Origin: a virus
IMG/VR virus record: IMGVR_UViG_3300023210_000048
Coordinates: 1-50,098 of that record
Direction: 5' to 3' (one strand)
Length of the DNA: 50,098 bases
The notes under the pieces were generated by a model, which worked only from the letters and a program-made list of their open reading frames with translations, ran no database searches and was not told where the DNA came from. Positions 23,448 to 35,000 of the stretch are shown one piece after another. Every line of letters starts with the position of its first letter. Position 1 is the first letter of the stretch. The translations under genes were made by a program, and so were the position numbers.

Positions 23448-24763
23448 ACGGATCAAGTAACATCCACATTGGTATTATTAAGAACAACATCGACCCACAG
23501 CGTCTCGGTAGAGTACAAGTGTATATTGCCGGTCAAGGCGGTCTTGATCCAGACTCACCTACGAACTGGAAAACAGTATCGTACTGCCCTGTGTATTATG
23601 GCAGAACCCCTGGTGATGCCGGTTCAACCGCAGTTGATGACTACACCAACAAACAAAGCTATGGTATGTGGTTCGTAACACCTGACATTGGTGTAAAAGT
23701 TCTATGTATTCTAGAAGATGACAAGTTTGGTTTCTGGTTCGCATGTGTGCCTGATGTTCATAACCTCCACATGATCCCAGCTATTGGCGGCTCACCTGAT
23801 AATACCCCAGCAACATCTGGATTAGCAGCGAAGGCCGTGGGCCTCGGCAAAACCGATGGTGGCAACGGACTGCCCGTGATCGAATGGAATGACAAGATAT
23901 CGGCCAATCGTCGCAATGTTTCGTGGATGGGGATCAAAAAACCAGTCCATGAAAAGCAAGCAGAGATTCTACTGGAACAAGGACTAGAGAAAGACCCCAA
24001 ACGTGGTGTTATATCCAGTTCAATCCAACGTGAGACTCCTTCGGCAGTGTTTGGTATCAGTACCCCCGGACGAACAGACCCCGACGAGAAGACCAGAGCA
24101 AAGACAATACCAGCCAAGCCAATCAAAAGCCGTGAAGGCGGTCACACTTTCGTGATGGACGATGGCGACGTGAACAACAAGAACCAAATGTTCCGGCTAC
24201 GATCCGCATCGGGTCATCAACTTATGATGAACGATACTGAAGAGATCGTGTACATCGGCAATGCCAAGGGCACAGTATGGCTACAGTTCCACAATAATGG
24301 TGAGCTTGAGTTGTACAGTGAAGGGGATATGAGCATCCGAACCAAAGGAAACTTCGAACTTCACGCGGACCAAGACATGAATGTCAATGTTGGTGGTGTA
24401 TTCAAATTGAATGCGGACAACGGGATTGAATTAGAAACAGCAATGCATATGAATACGTATGTCAATGATGATATAAAAGTAACAACAAAAGGTTCACATC
24501 ATCTAAATGTGCTAGGAGAAACAAACACTTACAGTGTGGGTGACATCAATAATACCAGCACGGGCGACATAAGAAACCAAGCAGCCAACATACACACAAA
24601 CAGTGGCGCTGGCACACAGGCATCAGAAGTATTTAACATGACGAAGGTTGATTTGGCTGATACCAGCAAGATCAGTGATGTATGGACATCCGAGCCAGCA
24701 AAGATACTGCAAACTATCGTATCAAAGGCCCCAACTCACGAGCCATTTGCCGATCACTCTTAA
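23444..24763 (+). CDS. 5: Baseplate central spike (gp5-like, no lysozyme domain)
   Basis: A 439-residue spike. The N-terminus is an OB-fold domain (HIGIIKNNIDPQRLGRVQVY, then DIGVKVLCILEDDKFGFWFA). A linker rich in charged residues follows. From about residue 228 (GGHTFVMDDGD, FRLRSASGHQLMMNDTEEIV) it becomes a repetitive beta-helix with GDMSIRTKGNFELHADQDMN, then VNVGGVFKLNADNGIELET, the membrane-piercing needle. T4 gp5 (575 aa) has a lysozyme domain between these parts. Here there is no lysozyme motif, so peptidoglycan digestion must come from elsewhere, or the OB and needle suffice. Confidence 0.85.
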   Translation: MNGSSNIHIGIIKNNIDPQRLGRVQVYIAGQGGLDPDSPTNWKTVSYCPVYYGRTPGDAGSTAVDDYTNKQSYGMWFVTPDIGVKVLCILEDDKFGFWFACVPDVHNLHMIPAIGGSPDNTPATSGLAAKAVGLGKTDGGNGLPVIEWNDKISANRRNVSWMGIKKPVHEKQAEILLEQGLEKDPKRGVISSSIQRETPSAVFGISTPGRTDPDEKTRAKTIPAKPIKSREGGHTFVMDDGDVNNKNQMFRLRSASGHQLMMNDTEEIVYIGNAKGTVWLQFHNNGELELYSEGDMSIRTKGNFELHADQDMNVNVGGVFKLNADNGIELETAMHMNTYVNDDIKVTTKGSHHLNVLGETNTYSVGDINNTSTGDIRNQAANIHTNSGAGTQASEVFNMTKVDLADTSKISDVWTSEPAKILQTIVSKAPTHEPFADHS

Positions 24764-25077
24764 AATTTAGAGATCAGGGACAGATATGTCACGTTTGATT
24801 GGTCTTTTACGTACAGGTTGATACAATATCGATCTTTTGAATCCTTTTGGACCCAGCCAGCACCCCAATCGAAGTCAGAATCTCTGAAATCCTCAATAGT
24901 CGTCGGCCATTTGTAGTTGTATCCCAAGCGAGATTCCAGCAATGCTCTGATTGCAGGTTCCGTGTTCTGATTCAGGTCAGTCGCGGCCCACCCGAGAAGA
25001 TGTACCTTCCAATCGAGTTTAACCACAACCCGCCACACACCATGGCGCTTACCTGTTTTGAGTATTTTCATGATCAT
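24760..25077 (-). CDS. Hypothetical 105-aa protein opposite the baseplate operon
   Basis: A small basic and aromatic-rich protein (begins MIMKILKTGKRHGVWRVVVK; GYNYKWPTTIEDF; DWGAGWVQKDSKDRYC). No family is recognised. It is the only leftward gene within the rightward baseplate block and converges on the spike gene, the two stops overlapping. No good ribosome site is seen; ATG at 25077 or 25071 are both possible. A TTGACA at 25103-25098 with TATGTT 16 bases further on would put a start site almost at the ATG, so a leaderless early message is possible. Confidence 0.55.
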   Translation of the reverse strand: MIMKILKTGKRHGVWRVVVKLDWKVHLLGWAATDLNQNTEPAIRALLESRLGYNYKWPTTIEDFRDSDFDWGAGWVQKDSKDRYCINLYVKDQSNVTYLSLISKF

Positions 25078-25106
25078 AACATATCATACTCATATATTTT
25101 GTCAAG

Positions 25107-25122
25107 TAATATACGTATATTA
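25107..25122. repeat. 16-bp palindrome before gene 25
   Basis: TAATATACGTATATTA is a perfect palindrome sharing 16 bases with the longer one at 19687-19706. It lies between the leftward hypothetical gene and gene 25. Confidence 0.85.
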
Positions 25123-25129
25123 TTACGGG

Positions 25130-25139
25130 ACTAAATACA
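25130..25139 (+). promoter_or_regulatory. Late-type box before gene 25
   Basis: ACTAAATACA ends two bases before the gene 25 ATG, closer than a working leader would allow. It may drive only downstream genes or may be fortuitous. Confidence 0.35.
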
Positions 25140-25141
25140 GT

Positions 25142-25510
25142 ATGGCAATATTCAATGGATTTAGCAGTCGTATCCGTAAGAACAAATTTGGTCTTTCCGA
25201 CTTCGACTTAGTGAAACAAGACCTGACAAATCATTTCAACATCCGCAGAGGTGAAATGTTGATGCATCCCAACTTCGGAGTCGGTGTATGGAACTTGTTG
25301 TTTGAACCATTTACATCAGAAATCAAAGAAGCAGTTATGGATGATATCAGACAAGTTATTGATAACGATCCAAGGGTATCATTGACTCAAATGGTTGTTC
25401 AAGAATATGAACACGGAATTCAAGTAGCAGTTGATATATTTTATGTAAATCTGGACTCATCAGACACACTATCGTTGCAATTCGACAGAACAGAAGGACT
25501 GTTGACATAA
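25142..25510 (+). CDS. 25: Baseplate wedge protein gp25
   Basis: A 122-residue wedge protein of the gp25/lysozyme-like family, part of the sheath-initiation ring that joins the wedge to the first sheath disc. Typical segments are DLVKQDLTNHFNIRRGEMLM, then HPNFGVGVWNLLFEPF (EPF with the preceding G.G...LLF is the family hallmark) and DPRVSL. T4 gp25 has 132 residues. The ATG at 25142 (MAIFNGF) is chosen, since an upstream in-frame ATG would extend through the palindrome and promoter region. The ribosome site is weak (GGGAC). It precedes gene 6, its wedge partner. Confidence 0.9.
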   Translation: MAIFNGFSSRIRKNKFGLSDFDLVKQDLTNHFNIRRGEMLMHPNFGVGVWNLLFEPFTSEIKEAVMDDIRQVIDNDPRVSLTQMVVQEYEHGIQVAVDIFYVNLDSSDTLSLQFDRTEGLLT

Positions 25511-25530
25511 TATCCATACATTATACGGAT

Positions 25531-25540
25531 AATAAATACA
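25531..25540 (+). promoter_or_regulatory. Late-type promoter of gene 6
   Basis: AATAAATACA lies 22 bases before the gene 6 ATG, with AAGG in between. Just upstream, TATCC (25511-25515) and GGATA (25528-25532) form a short inverted repeat. Confidence 0.55.
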
Positions 25541-25561
25541 TTAAACTAAGGTTCTATCGAT

Positions 25562-28500
25562 ATGGCAAGCAGCACGACTAGTACAAGACAATCACAATTA
25601 TTTGGAGTACAAGATTGGAAGAAAATCTATACTTCATTCAGAGAAGCTGACTTCCAGAGTTACGACTATCAAACTCTGAGGAAGTCAATGATTGACTACC
25701 TGCGTAACTACTATCCAGAAGATTTCAACGATTACATCCAATCTTCCGAATACATCGCCCTGATCGACCTGATCGCATTCTTGGGCCACAGCATCGCCTT
25801 CCGTGCTGACCTGAATACCCGTGAAAACTTCTTGGATACCGCCGAGCGTAGAGACAGTGTGCTCCGTTTGGCTAAATTGGTTAGCTACAACCCTAAACGT
25901 AACATCGCCAGCACCGGCCTATTGAAGATCGATAGCATTTCAACCACAGAGTCAGTGACCGATCCATCTGGTAACCTGTTGACCAATGTTCCAATTTTCT
26001 GGAATGATTCTAGTAATACCAACTGGTTTGAACAGTTCATCACTATTTTGAATTCATCCATGGCCAGTTCCCAAAAATATGGCAAACCAGCTAACTCACA
26101 ACTAGTGAATGATATCCAGACGGATGAATACAATTTTCAGCTACCGACCGGTACTAACCCAAGATTGCCCATTTCAACTACGGTTGATGGCGCATCCACC
26201 TCATTCGAAATTGTTAGCGGAACAACAGTTGACAAAGAATTCATTTATGAAGATGAGCCACAACCGGCATCATCATTCAATGTGTTGTATCGCAATGATA
26301 AGCTAGGAAACACCTCAAACAATACTGGCTTCTTCTTCTATTTTAAACAGGGAACCATCGAAGAGTTGGATTTCACCATCGAAGAAGCAATTCCTAACCG
26401 TATCGTAAATTTTGATGTCACTGGCATCAACAACGATGATGTGTGGCTGTACTCTCTGGACTCCAATGGTGATCCAGATGACTTGTGGACACGTGTACCT
26501 GCCGTGACAAACAGCAACGTTATCTATAACACGACCTCCGATGTGACCCGTACCTTGTACTCTGTCAACAGTCGCGAAGACGACAAGATTGATTTGGTAT
26601 TCAGTGATGGTGTGTTCGGTGAAATTCCTGTCGGAAACTATCGTTTGTATGCAAGAAAATCTATTGGCATTGCACAACGTATCACCCCTGATGAAATGGA
26701 ATCACTTCCTATCAACATCAGTTATGTTAGTCGCTCCGGACGTTTAGAAACCATTAGCTTCAATGCGTCGTTGAAGTCTACTGTATCCAATTCACGCGGT
26801 GCAGAAACTCTTGACGAGATCAGATTGAATGCTCCACAGGAAGCATACACACAGCATCGCATGGTGACCGGCGAAGATTACAACATCCTACCCTTCACCA
26901 CGTTCAGTACCATTACCAAAGTGAAAGCGGTTAACCGTACATCATCTGGTATCAGTCGTTTCTTGGATGTGAAAGACCCAACAGGGAAGTATTCATCTAC
27001 CAATATTTTCGCCGATGACGGATTGGTGTACAAAGAAAAATCTGACTTGACATTTACGTTTGAATGGATCACCGCGAGTGATATCACGAATGTCATCCGT
27101 AATCAAATTGAGCCAATTCTACGCGGCACCGAGCTTAACAACTTCTACCTTCAGGAGTTTTCACGATATTCTTTGACTGAATCAACAGCGGTATCGTTGA
27201 CATGGAATCAACAGACATTCACGACCAGTCAATCCACGGGTTACTTCACTAATTCCACAGGGGATGTTTCCGCTATTGGCGCAACGGTTACAAACAACAG
27301 GCAATATCTATTAGAGAATTCGTTAGTGAAATTTGAGCCACCATCTGGCTACCACTTCATGGAAGACGGATCATTGATGGCCGGTACTACGATCCATACC
27401 GGTTTCAAGTCCGAACTATGGGCAGCGATTGTTAGTGTAGATTCTGACGGAACCACATTAGCCGGAACAGGTGTTCTGGCAGACAACACTGGTGCAACCA
27501 CCATATCGACTATTGTTCCTACTGGTGCGATCCCAACAGAGATCATTGTTCCGTGGGTAAATGATTTTCCTATTGCGTTGGAAACATCGATCATTACTAA
27601 CGTATCATTGAACAAAGACTTTGGTCTAAGGTTCGACACTGATACACAGACATGGATAGAGATCACTGCCGCCAATTTGAATACAGGTGCTGAATTTTCA
27701 CAGGGATATGAAGGCGACACTTCTGAAACAAGTTTGGATGCGAGTTGGTTGATCATGTTCCGTACCGATGGTTCCACATATACAGTGTCCTACCGAGACC
27801 TTTCTTATTTTTACGAATCGGCGTTGGAAACACGGTTTCACTTTGAACCAGACCTGAAAATTTATGATCCAAAAACGGGTAAAACGATTAAGGATAGCAT
27901 TAAGATATTGAAAATTAATACTGCACCAGATAGCACCGATAGTTTGGGCGTTGACAAGACGCTTGAGATTTATGATGCAGTGGTCGAAGCAGACGGCTAT
28001 TCAGATGACACTAAAGTGAAAATCAAATCAATCGATTCGGATGATGATGGCATTGCAGACAATCCAGATTTCTTTGCTGAACTGGTCGCGCCAATGGTCA
28101 GTCCTACCACCAAGTTAATATTCTGGAAAAAATACATTGATGGCAATAACTTCGAGAGATGGGCAGTTCAGGACTCGGGCACGGTAAACTCTACGTATGC
28201 CACACTCGCAATTCTTGAGTTGAACAAATCCTCATACAACGATGGCCAAGTGTTTTACGCAACCACAGATGAGAAGTTCTATGTGTTGTCAGTTGTTGGC
28301 AGCACCAGAACATTGACTGAATCGCTGGAGTACAAACAACGCACTGGGCGTCAAGACTTCATGTTCCAATACAAGCACAACAGTCCGAACTCTCGTAGAA
28401 TTGATCCATCCCCTGCGAATATCATTGATCTATATATCTTGACGGCTGGGTACAATACCTCGTACCGAAACTATATTCAGGATACGACTAACACAGTCAC

Positions 28501-29032
28501 CGAGCCAGAAGTTCCGACAACAACAGAACTATCAAATGATTACAACTCCTTGGAAGATTTCAAATCTATCTCTGATACTATTGTTTACAATTCGGCATCA
28601 TTTAAGCCATTGTTCGGAACAAAATCAGACACACAATTACAGGCATCGTTCAAAGTGGTAAAAAACACGAAAGAAAATATCACAGATAACGAAGTTAAAA
28701 CGCGACTGATCGCAGCGATCAATGAATACTTTGCTGTAGATAATTGGGATTTTGGTGACACATTCTATGCTTCAGAATTGATCACGTATTTGCATAACGA
28801 ACTTACGCCATATGTAAGCTCTGTTGTACTGGTGCCAACAGCACCTGACCAAGTGTTTGGATCATTGTATCAGATCACCGCACAACCGAATGAAGTATTT
28901 GTTAGTGCAGCAACGGTGGATGATGTAGAGATCATCGACTCATTGACTGAGGCTAAACTGCGAGCAAATGGTGAAATTGTCACCTCAGTAGGAACACAAG
29001 ATGTTATCACATCTGGTGCATTAGGGGCTTAA
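25562..29032 (+). CDS. 6: Baseplate wedge protein gp6
   Basis: An 1156-residue wedge protein. The N-terminus is diagnostic: TSFREADFQSYDYQTLRKSM, then YYPEDFNDYIQSSEYIALID, LIAFLGHSIAFRADLNTREN and FLDTAERRDSVLRLAKLVSY match the conserved gp6 core helices. The middle has the gpJ-type baseplate segment around ETLDEIRLNAPQEAYTQHRM (about 420-440). T4 gp6 is 660 residues; the extra length is mostly beta-rich insertions between about 540 and 960. gp6 dimers form the inner ring of the dome-shaped baseplate and change partners during contraction. Confidence 0.93.
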   Translation: MASSTTSTRQSQLFGVQDWKKIYTSFREADFQSYDYQTLRKSMIDYLRNYYPEDFNDYIQSSEYIALIDLIAFLGHSIAFRADLNTRENFLDTAERRDSVLRLAKLVSYNPKRNIASTGLLKIDSISTTESVTDPSGNLLTNVPIFWNDSSNTNWFEQFITILNSSMASSQKYGKPANSQLVNDIQTDEYNFQLPTGTNPRLPISTTVDGASTSFEIVSGTTVDKEFIYEDEPQPASSFNVLYRNDKLGNTSNNTGFFFYFKQGTIEELDFTIEEAIPNRIVNFDVTGINNDDVWLYSLDSNGDPDDLWTRVPAVTNSNVIYNTTSDVTRTLYSVNSREDDKIDLVFSDGVFGEIPVGNYRLYARKSIGIAQRITPDEMESLPINISYVSRSGRLETISFNASLKSTVSNSRGAETLDEIRLNAPQEAYTQHRMVTGEDYNILPFTTFSTITKVKAVNRTSSGISRFLDVKDPTGKYSSTNIFADDGLVYKEKSDLTFTFEWITASDITNVIRNQIEPILRGTELNNFYLQEFSRYSLTESTAVSLTWNQQTFTTSQSTGYFTNSTGDVSAIGATVTNNRQYLLENSLVKFEPPSGYHFMEDGSLMAGTTIHTGFKSELWAAIVSVDSDGTTLAGTGVLADNTGATTISTIVPTGAIPTEIIVPWVNDFPIALETSIITNVSLNKDFGLRFDTDTQTWIEITAANLNTGAEFSQGYEGDTSETSLDASWLIMFRTDGSTYTVSYRDLSYFYESALETRFHFEPDLKIYDPKTGKTIKDSIKILKINTAPDSTDSLGVDKTLEIYDAVVEADGYSDDTKVKIKSIDSDDDGIADNPDFFAELVAPMVSPTTKLIFWKKYIDGNNFERWAVQDSGTVNSTYATLAILELNKSSYNDGQVFYATTDEKFYVLSVVGSTRTLTESLEYKQRTGRQDFMFQYKHNSPNSRRIDPSPANIIDLYILTAGYNTSYRNYIQDTTNTVTEPEVPTTTELSNDYNSLEDFKSISDTIVYNSASFKPLFGTKSDTQLQASFKVVKNTKENITDNEVKTRLIAAINEYFAVDNWDFGDTFYASELITYLHNELTPYVSSVVLVPTAPDQVFGSLYQITAQPNEVFVSAATVDDVEIIDSLTEAKLRANGEIVTSVGTQDVITSGALGA

Positions 29033-29034
29033 TC

Positions 29035-32000
29035 GTGGCACGTAGAACAGTCAATTTTTTACCTAACTTTTACCGAACTGACGCAAACGAAAAATTCCTG
29101 AACGCAACTCTGGATCAACTAGTTAGCGAACCAAACCTGAAAAAGGTTGGTGGATACATCGGTCGTCGGGACGCTAGTACGTTTAAAGCAGGAGATAGTT
29201 ATATCTCCGAGCCATCAGCGGCACGTACGAATTATCAGTTAGAACCGTCTGTGATCTCGAAGAACAGTACCACAGGTAAGATAGAACATATTGGTATATA
29301 CACTGATATGATCAATCGTATCAAATATCATGGTGGCAACACAACCAACCACGACATTTTGTTCAACAACGAATACTATGGCTTTGGTGAAATCATCGAT
29401 ACAAATAAGTTAGTGAACTTTAGCCAATACTATTGGCTGGCTGATGGACCGGACGTAGTTGATATCTTTACAGGTTCGATAGACCTCACCAAAGACTTCA
29501 ACATAACACGCAACGCAACTGATCAGAATTATACAATACTCGGCGAAACTGGTATAAATCCTGAATTGATTCTGGCACGTGGCGGAACATATACCTTCAG
29601 GGTAGCTCAAGATAGCAATAACTTTTGGATTCAAACAGAACAGGGCATTGATGGACAACTAGATACTTCACCGAATATCAGCACTCGTGAAGTGTTTGGT
29701 GTGACAAACAACGGCGACGATGTGGGCGAAGTAACCTTCACTGTGCCTGAAAATGATGCCCAAGATGATTTCGTGCTGATGACAAAGGTAGATGATGTTA
29801 ATTTAGCAACAACTATTCCATTCAAGGATTTGGCCAACCAAACATATGATAACCTTATCACTAACTACGGCGGCATTGACGGCCTTCAGAACATTGATGG
29901 TAAAACTATGGTGTTTGTTGGTGATTTTGTTGAGTCAGATTGGCAAGCAGAAGGCATCTTTGATTTAGACCCATTTGATCAAATCGATTTCGACCAAACG
30001 CAAAACATTCCAGTGGCACAACGCACCGCGATATTCCGTATCACGTTGGTGAGTAATGGCGACACAGAAGTGGTTCGTATAACATACGAAACTGACATTC
30101 CACAAGAACAAAAGGTAACGGTCACCGAAGGTGATGTGTACTCCAATCGTGAAATATGGCATGACAACTTCAATAAGCTTGACCTTGTTCCTATTATCAC
30201 TGCGAACCTTAATGTACTGTATTACCACGATGAAAACAATGCATTACTGACAGGTGTTATTCGTCTAGTAAACATCGCCGAACCATTGATAATCGATATT
30301 GAGAATGATATTTTGGGTAAGCCATTCTACACTGCGCCAAATGGGGTTGTGTTCACTAATGGTCTTAAGGTTAAATTTGACTCATTCGTGATCTCATCGA
30401 CCTACGTGAACAATGAATATTACGTGGAAGGAGTGGGTGACAGTATCCGCTTAGTCGATGTGAGCACACTGACCATCTACTCGGCAGAACCAGCGGATAA
30501 AAACTATTTCACTATCAATCGTTCAAGTCCAGACGGCAACCAATGGTCTCGTGAGAACCGATGGTTCCATGAACAGGTGATTCAAGATACTGCCACATAC
30601 AATAAAACCACCTTCACTGTGGACCAATCTGAAAGAGCTACACGTCCTATTGTGGAATACAAACCTGATATCAAATTATTCAATTATGGTTATACACAAA
30701 GAGGTGTGGTTGATTTAATCGATACAATTGAGGTCGATGCGCTTTCAAATTTCAACGGATCATTCGGTGGGTATATCGATGGTGTAGTGGTTACTGATGG
30801 AATGTCCGTGATCTTCTCTGCGGACACAGACGCAACAGTGGTTAATAAAATTTACCGCATCGACTTTGTTGACCCACAAAAAGACAGTGCATTAGAAGTT
30901 CAAATGGTTGAGATCGGTACTGTCGTTGATGGTGATGTGGTAGTGGTATCAAATGGTCTTTCCTCTATTGGGAAATCGTACTGGTTTGATGGCACTGATT
31001 GGTCATGGGGCCAGCCAAAAACTACTGCAAACCAAGAACCATTGTTTGATGTATTCGACCAAGATGGAAACAGCTTCGGAGAAATCTCCGTGTATCCGTT
31101 GAGTAGTTTCGTTGGATCAAAATTAGTTAGCTATGATCGCGGCACCGGAAACAACGACGAGGTTCTCGGCATTCCGATAGCACACAGAAACATCAATAAC
31201 GTTGGTGATATTTTGTTCGAAAATTATTTCGAAACAGATACCTTCGTGTATCTGAGCAATGACACCAGCACCACTCGGGTAATTAACGATGGATTTATTA
31301 AAAAATTCAGTAGCCCAACAGCGTACACTCGACTGAATATGTGGTCTAAGGTTAAAGAAGAAACTGCCCAATTCCAATCGTTTTCATACATATCTGATGG
31401 CGGCTTCGATTACGGAATTGATCAGGAACCCAAAGCTCACTCACTGAACAACATTAAGGTTTGGGTGGATAATGTATATCAGACCAATGACAAATACACC
31501 ATTGAAAATGTAAGCGACACGTGGATTGTTCGTTTCGTAACTGCACCAATATCATTGGCCAAGGTGGACATCAAGGTGTATGCCGCCCTACCAATTGCAT
31601 CGTCATATTATAACATACCGGATAACCTAAATCTAAACGCATTGAATGACACCCTTAGTGAGTTCACCTTGGGCCAGCTTCGAAATCACGTAACAAAAAT
31701 CGCAACAAATGTTCCTGATTTTTCTGGTACCCAACCTGGTAACAACAATCTGCGCGACCGTCTGTATCAAACATCGGGCGGCACCATCTTGCAGCACAGT
31801 GCGCCATTGACCTTGCCACTAACCCTGTTGACTGACCCAATAAACGATATGATTGAGTCTCTACGATACAATCAATTGACGTACGAAAATTTCAAACACA
31901 TGCTGATTGATAAAATGTTCAGTATGGATATTGTTGGGTTATCGTTCTCGGATGCAATCGATGCAATTCTAGAAGAGATTGATGAAATCAAAGATGCGTC

Positions 32001-35000
32001 ATTCCCTTTCAACTACACTGACATGATAGCCCACGGCAACGATGTCACCTTAAACACATGGACTGTTGTTAACCCGAATGATAAAGAATATGAATACGGC
32101 ACCATTCTAGACATGACGGTCGCCTCGAATCGTGGTGTACTTGTATACCTAAACGGTGTTCAATTGTTCCACGAACGTGATTACACTTTCTTGACGACAA
32201 GATCGGCAATTAAGGTAGATACCTCAGTGACCTTGGCATATGGTGACACGATTGTTGTTAAAGAATACGACAACACAGATGGAAGTTTTGTGCCAGCGAC
32301 CCCTACCAAGTTAGGAATGTGGCCTAAGTTTGAGCCAGAAAAGTTCACCGACGATACATACGTCACACCTATTGACGTGATCAGAGGACACGACGGAAGC
32401 ATAACTATTGCATTCGGCGATTTCCGTGATGACTTGTTATTAGAATATGAGACCCGCGTATACAACAACATCAAGACTACGTTTGATACCTCGCGTATTG
32501 ATTTCACTGATATTGTTCCGGGCAAATTCCGCAACACCGAGTTCACGTTGGCCGATGTGAATAACATCCTCGGACCTAATTTCCTGCAATGGACAGGCGC
32601 ACACCATTTGAACTTCACAACACAAACTGGCTTCAACTCTTCAGATAGGTTCACGCTGAATTATAGTGAGTTTGGTGATCGCATTGATGGAGAGCTTCTG
32701 ATAGGAAACTGGAGAGGTATCTATCGATATTTCTATGACACCGAACGCCCACACACCCATCCATGGGAGATGCTGGGACTGACTATCAAGCCAACTTGGT
32801 GGAACACTAGATACGGTCCAGCACCATACACCTCTGGTAACTTGGTTCTATGGAATGATTTGAGAGATGGTAAACTATATACCGATGGCACCGGATCAAC
32901 ATACTCAGTGTTGGCCAATTACACACGTGCAGATTTGCTAACAGTCATTCCTGTTGATACCGTAGGAACATTACTATCGCCATTGGAGTCTATTGTCAAG
33001 AACTTTAATTCCACCTTCGTACAACAACCTTATGAATTTGGCGATGTCGGACCAACTGAGAGCGCATGGCGCAGATCAAGCATGTATCCATTTGCTATGC
33101 AGATGGTGTATGCGCTTACGCAGCCAGCAAAATTCTTCGGTCTGAATATCGATATAGATGAATACTCTTACGATACTGCGTATGGACAATGGGTAACCTC
33201 CGAGGGTAAACGTTTTGTGCTGTCCGACATCACAGTATCGGGCGAAACCATTAATGGAGTGATACAACGAAACCATTCATATTTGACATGGATCGCTGAT
33301 TACATAACCAACTTAGGATATGATCGCGGAACACAGCTAGGTGATAGATTACGAGATATGACACTTCAGTTATCATACAAGATGGCTGGCTTCAGTGATA
33401 AGAAATATCTAAAAGTGTTAGCCGAGCACAACGCCCCCGACACCTCTAACACAGCCCTGTTCGTGCCTGACGAAGATTATAATGTATCGCTATTCAAAAC
33501 AAAATACATCGATAAAATAACATTGAGTGCGATCATTGTCGAAAAGCAAACCAATGGATGGTCGATCTCTGGATATGATACCAAGAATCCATTTTTCACT
33601 ATCATTCCTAGTATCGAAAACAGCAACAATTATGTCACGGAAGTGGGTAGCCAGCGCGGTATCATATATCGTGATTATGCGCAATCCACGGCCACTGTAC
33701 AATACGGTCATGAATTCAAATATCCACAAGATGTGTTTGACTTCTTGATTAGTTACGGTAGATATTTGGAAAGTTTTGGTTTCATCTTTGACGGATCAAT
33801 TGGTGATGCTAGAAGTTCGGTTGCCAAGGACTGGGTATTGGCTGGGAAAGAGTTCTTATTCTGGTCCCAACAGGAATGGGCAGCAGGGTCGGTGATTGCA
33901 TTATCTCCGTATGGCTCTGAAGTAAAACTGTCTCGTCTTGACAAAACCATTGTAGATGAAATTCATAACAACAGCTTTTCTTCCCGCGTATTGGATGTGA
34001 ACTTCAACACCTTAAGAAACGAGGACTATCTTGTCAAGCGTATCGATAATGTGTTTGAATTAAAGATTTTGAACGATGCCCCTATTGGGCTATTGGACAT
34101 CAGTACTGCACAGTTTGAACATGTTCTTGTTTTCAACAACATCACTGTATTCAATGATGTATTGTTTGAACCAGCATCTGGTAACAGACAAGATCGTCTG
34201 AAACTTATCGGGTACAAAACGTCTTGGAACGGTAATCTATCCGCGCCAGGATTTATATACAATGAAGACAACATTTTAGAATGGGCAAAGCTGACTGATT
34301 ACAAGAAGGGTGATCTAGTAGAATACAAAAGCAAGTTCTATTATTCCAAGGCAGACGTAATTGGCTCTATTGATTTCAACTTCGCGGAATGGCAAAACGT
34401 TCCCGCCAACGAAATAAAAACTGGATTGTTGCGTAACCTATCTAGTTCAGCAGCAGAGTTTGCAGGGTTTTATGATACCGATATAGTCAATCTTGAAAAC
34501 ACAACGGACATCTTCGGCAAAGGCTTGGTCGGGTATCGCAACCGTGATTATTTACGTGATCTTGGCTTGGCTGATGTATCGCAAGTAAAATTCTATCAAG
34601 GTTTCATCAAAGAAAAAGGTACCAAAAATGCGTTGAACAAATTGTTCCGTGCTAAGTTGGAACAGTTCAGTGGTGAGATTGATATCTTTGAAGAGTTCGC
34701 GTTAAAATCGGGATCATATGGCGCGATTGATATTCGTCAAGAAATCGAAATTGAATTGCCTGAAACAACCTTGACTGCGAATCCAAACTTGGTGGAATTT
34801 CTAAATGAGGGTGATCCATATCCAACTGGACGACAGGGATATCGAAAATCTGACATATGGTTATTGCCAGATACTTATACCAAAAATGTATTCCCCAATC
34901 GTGCTGCAAAAAATGCATCAGGCACGGTGGACCAGTTCTACAAGAACAGTTTACAGTACGCTGGTTTCCCTCGTCTTGATGACGTTGACGCAACCGTGTT

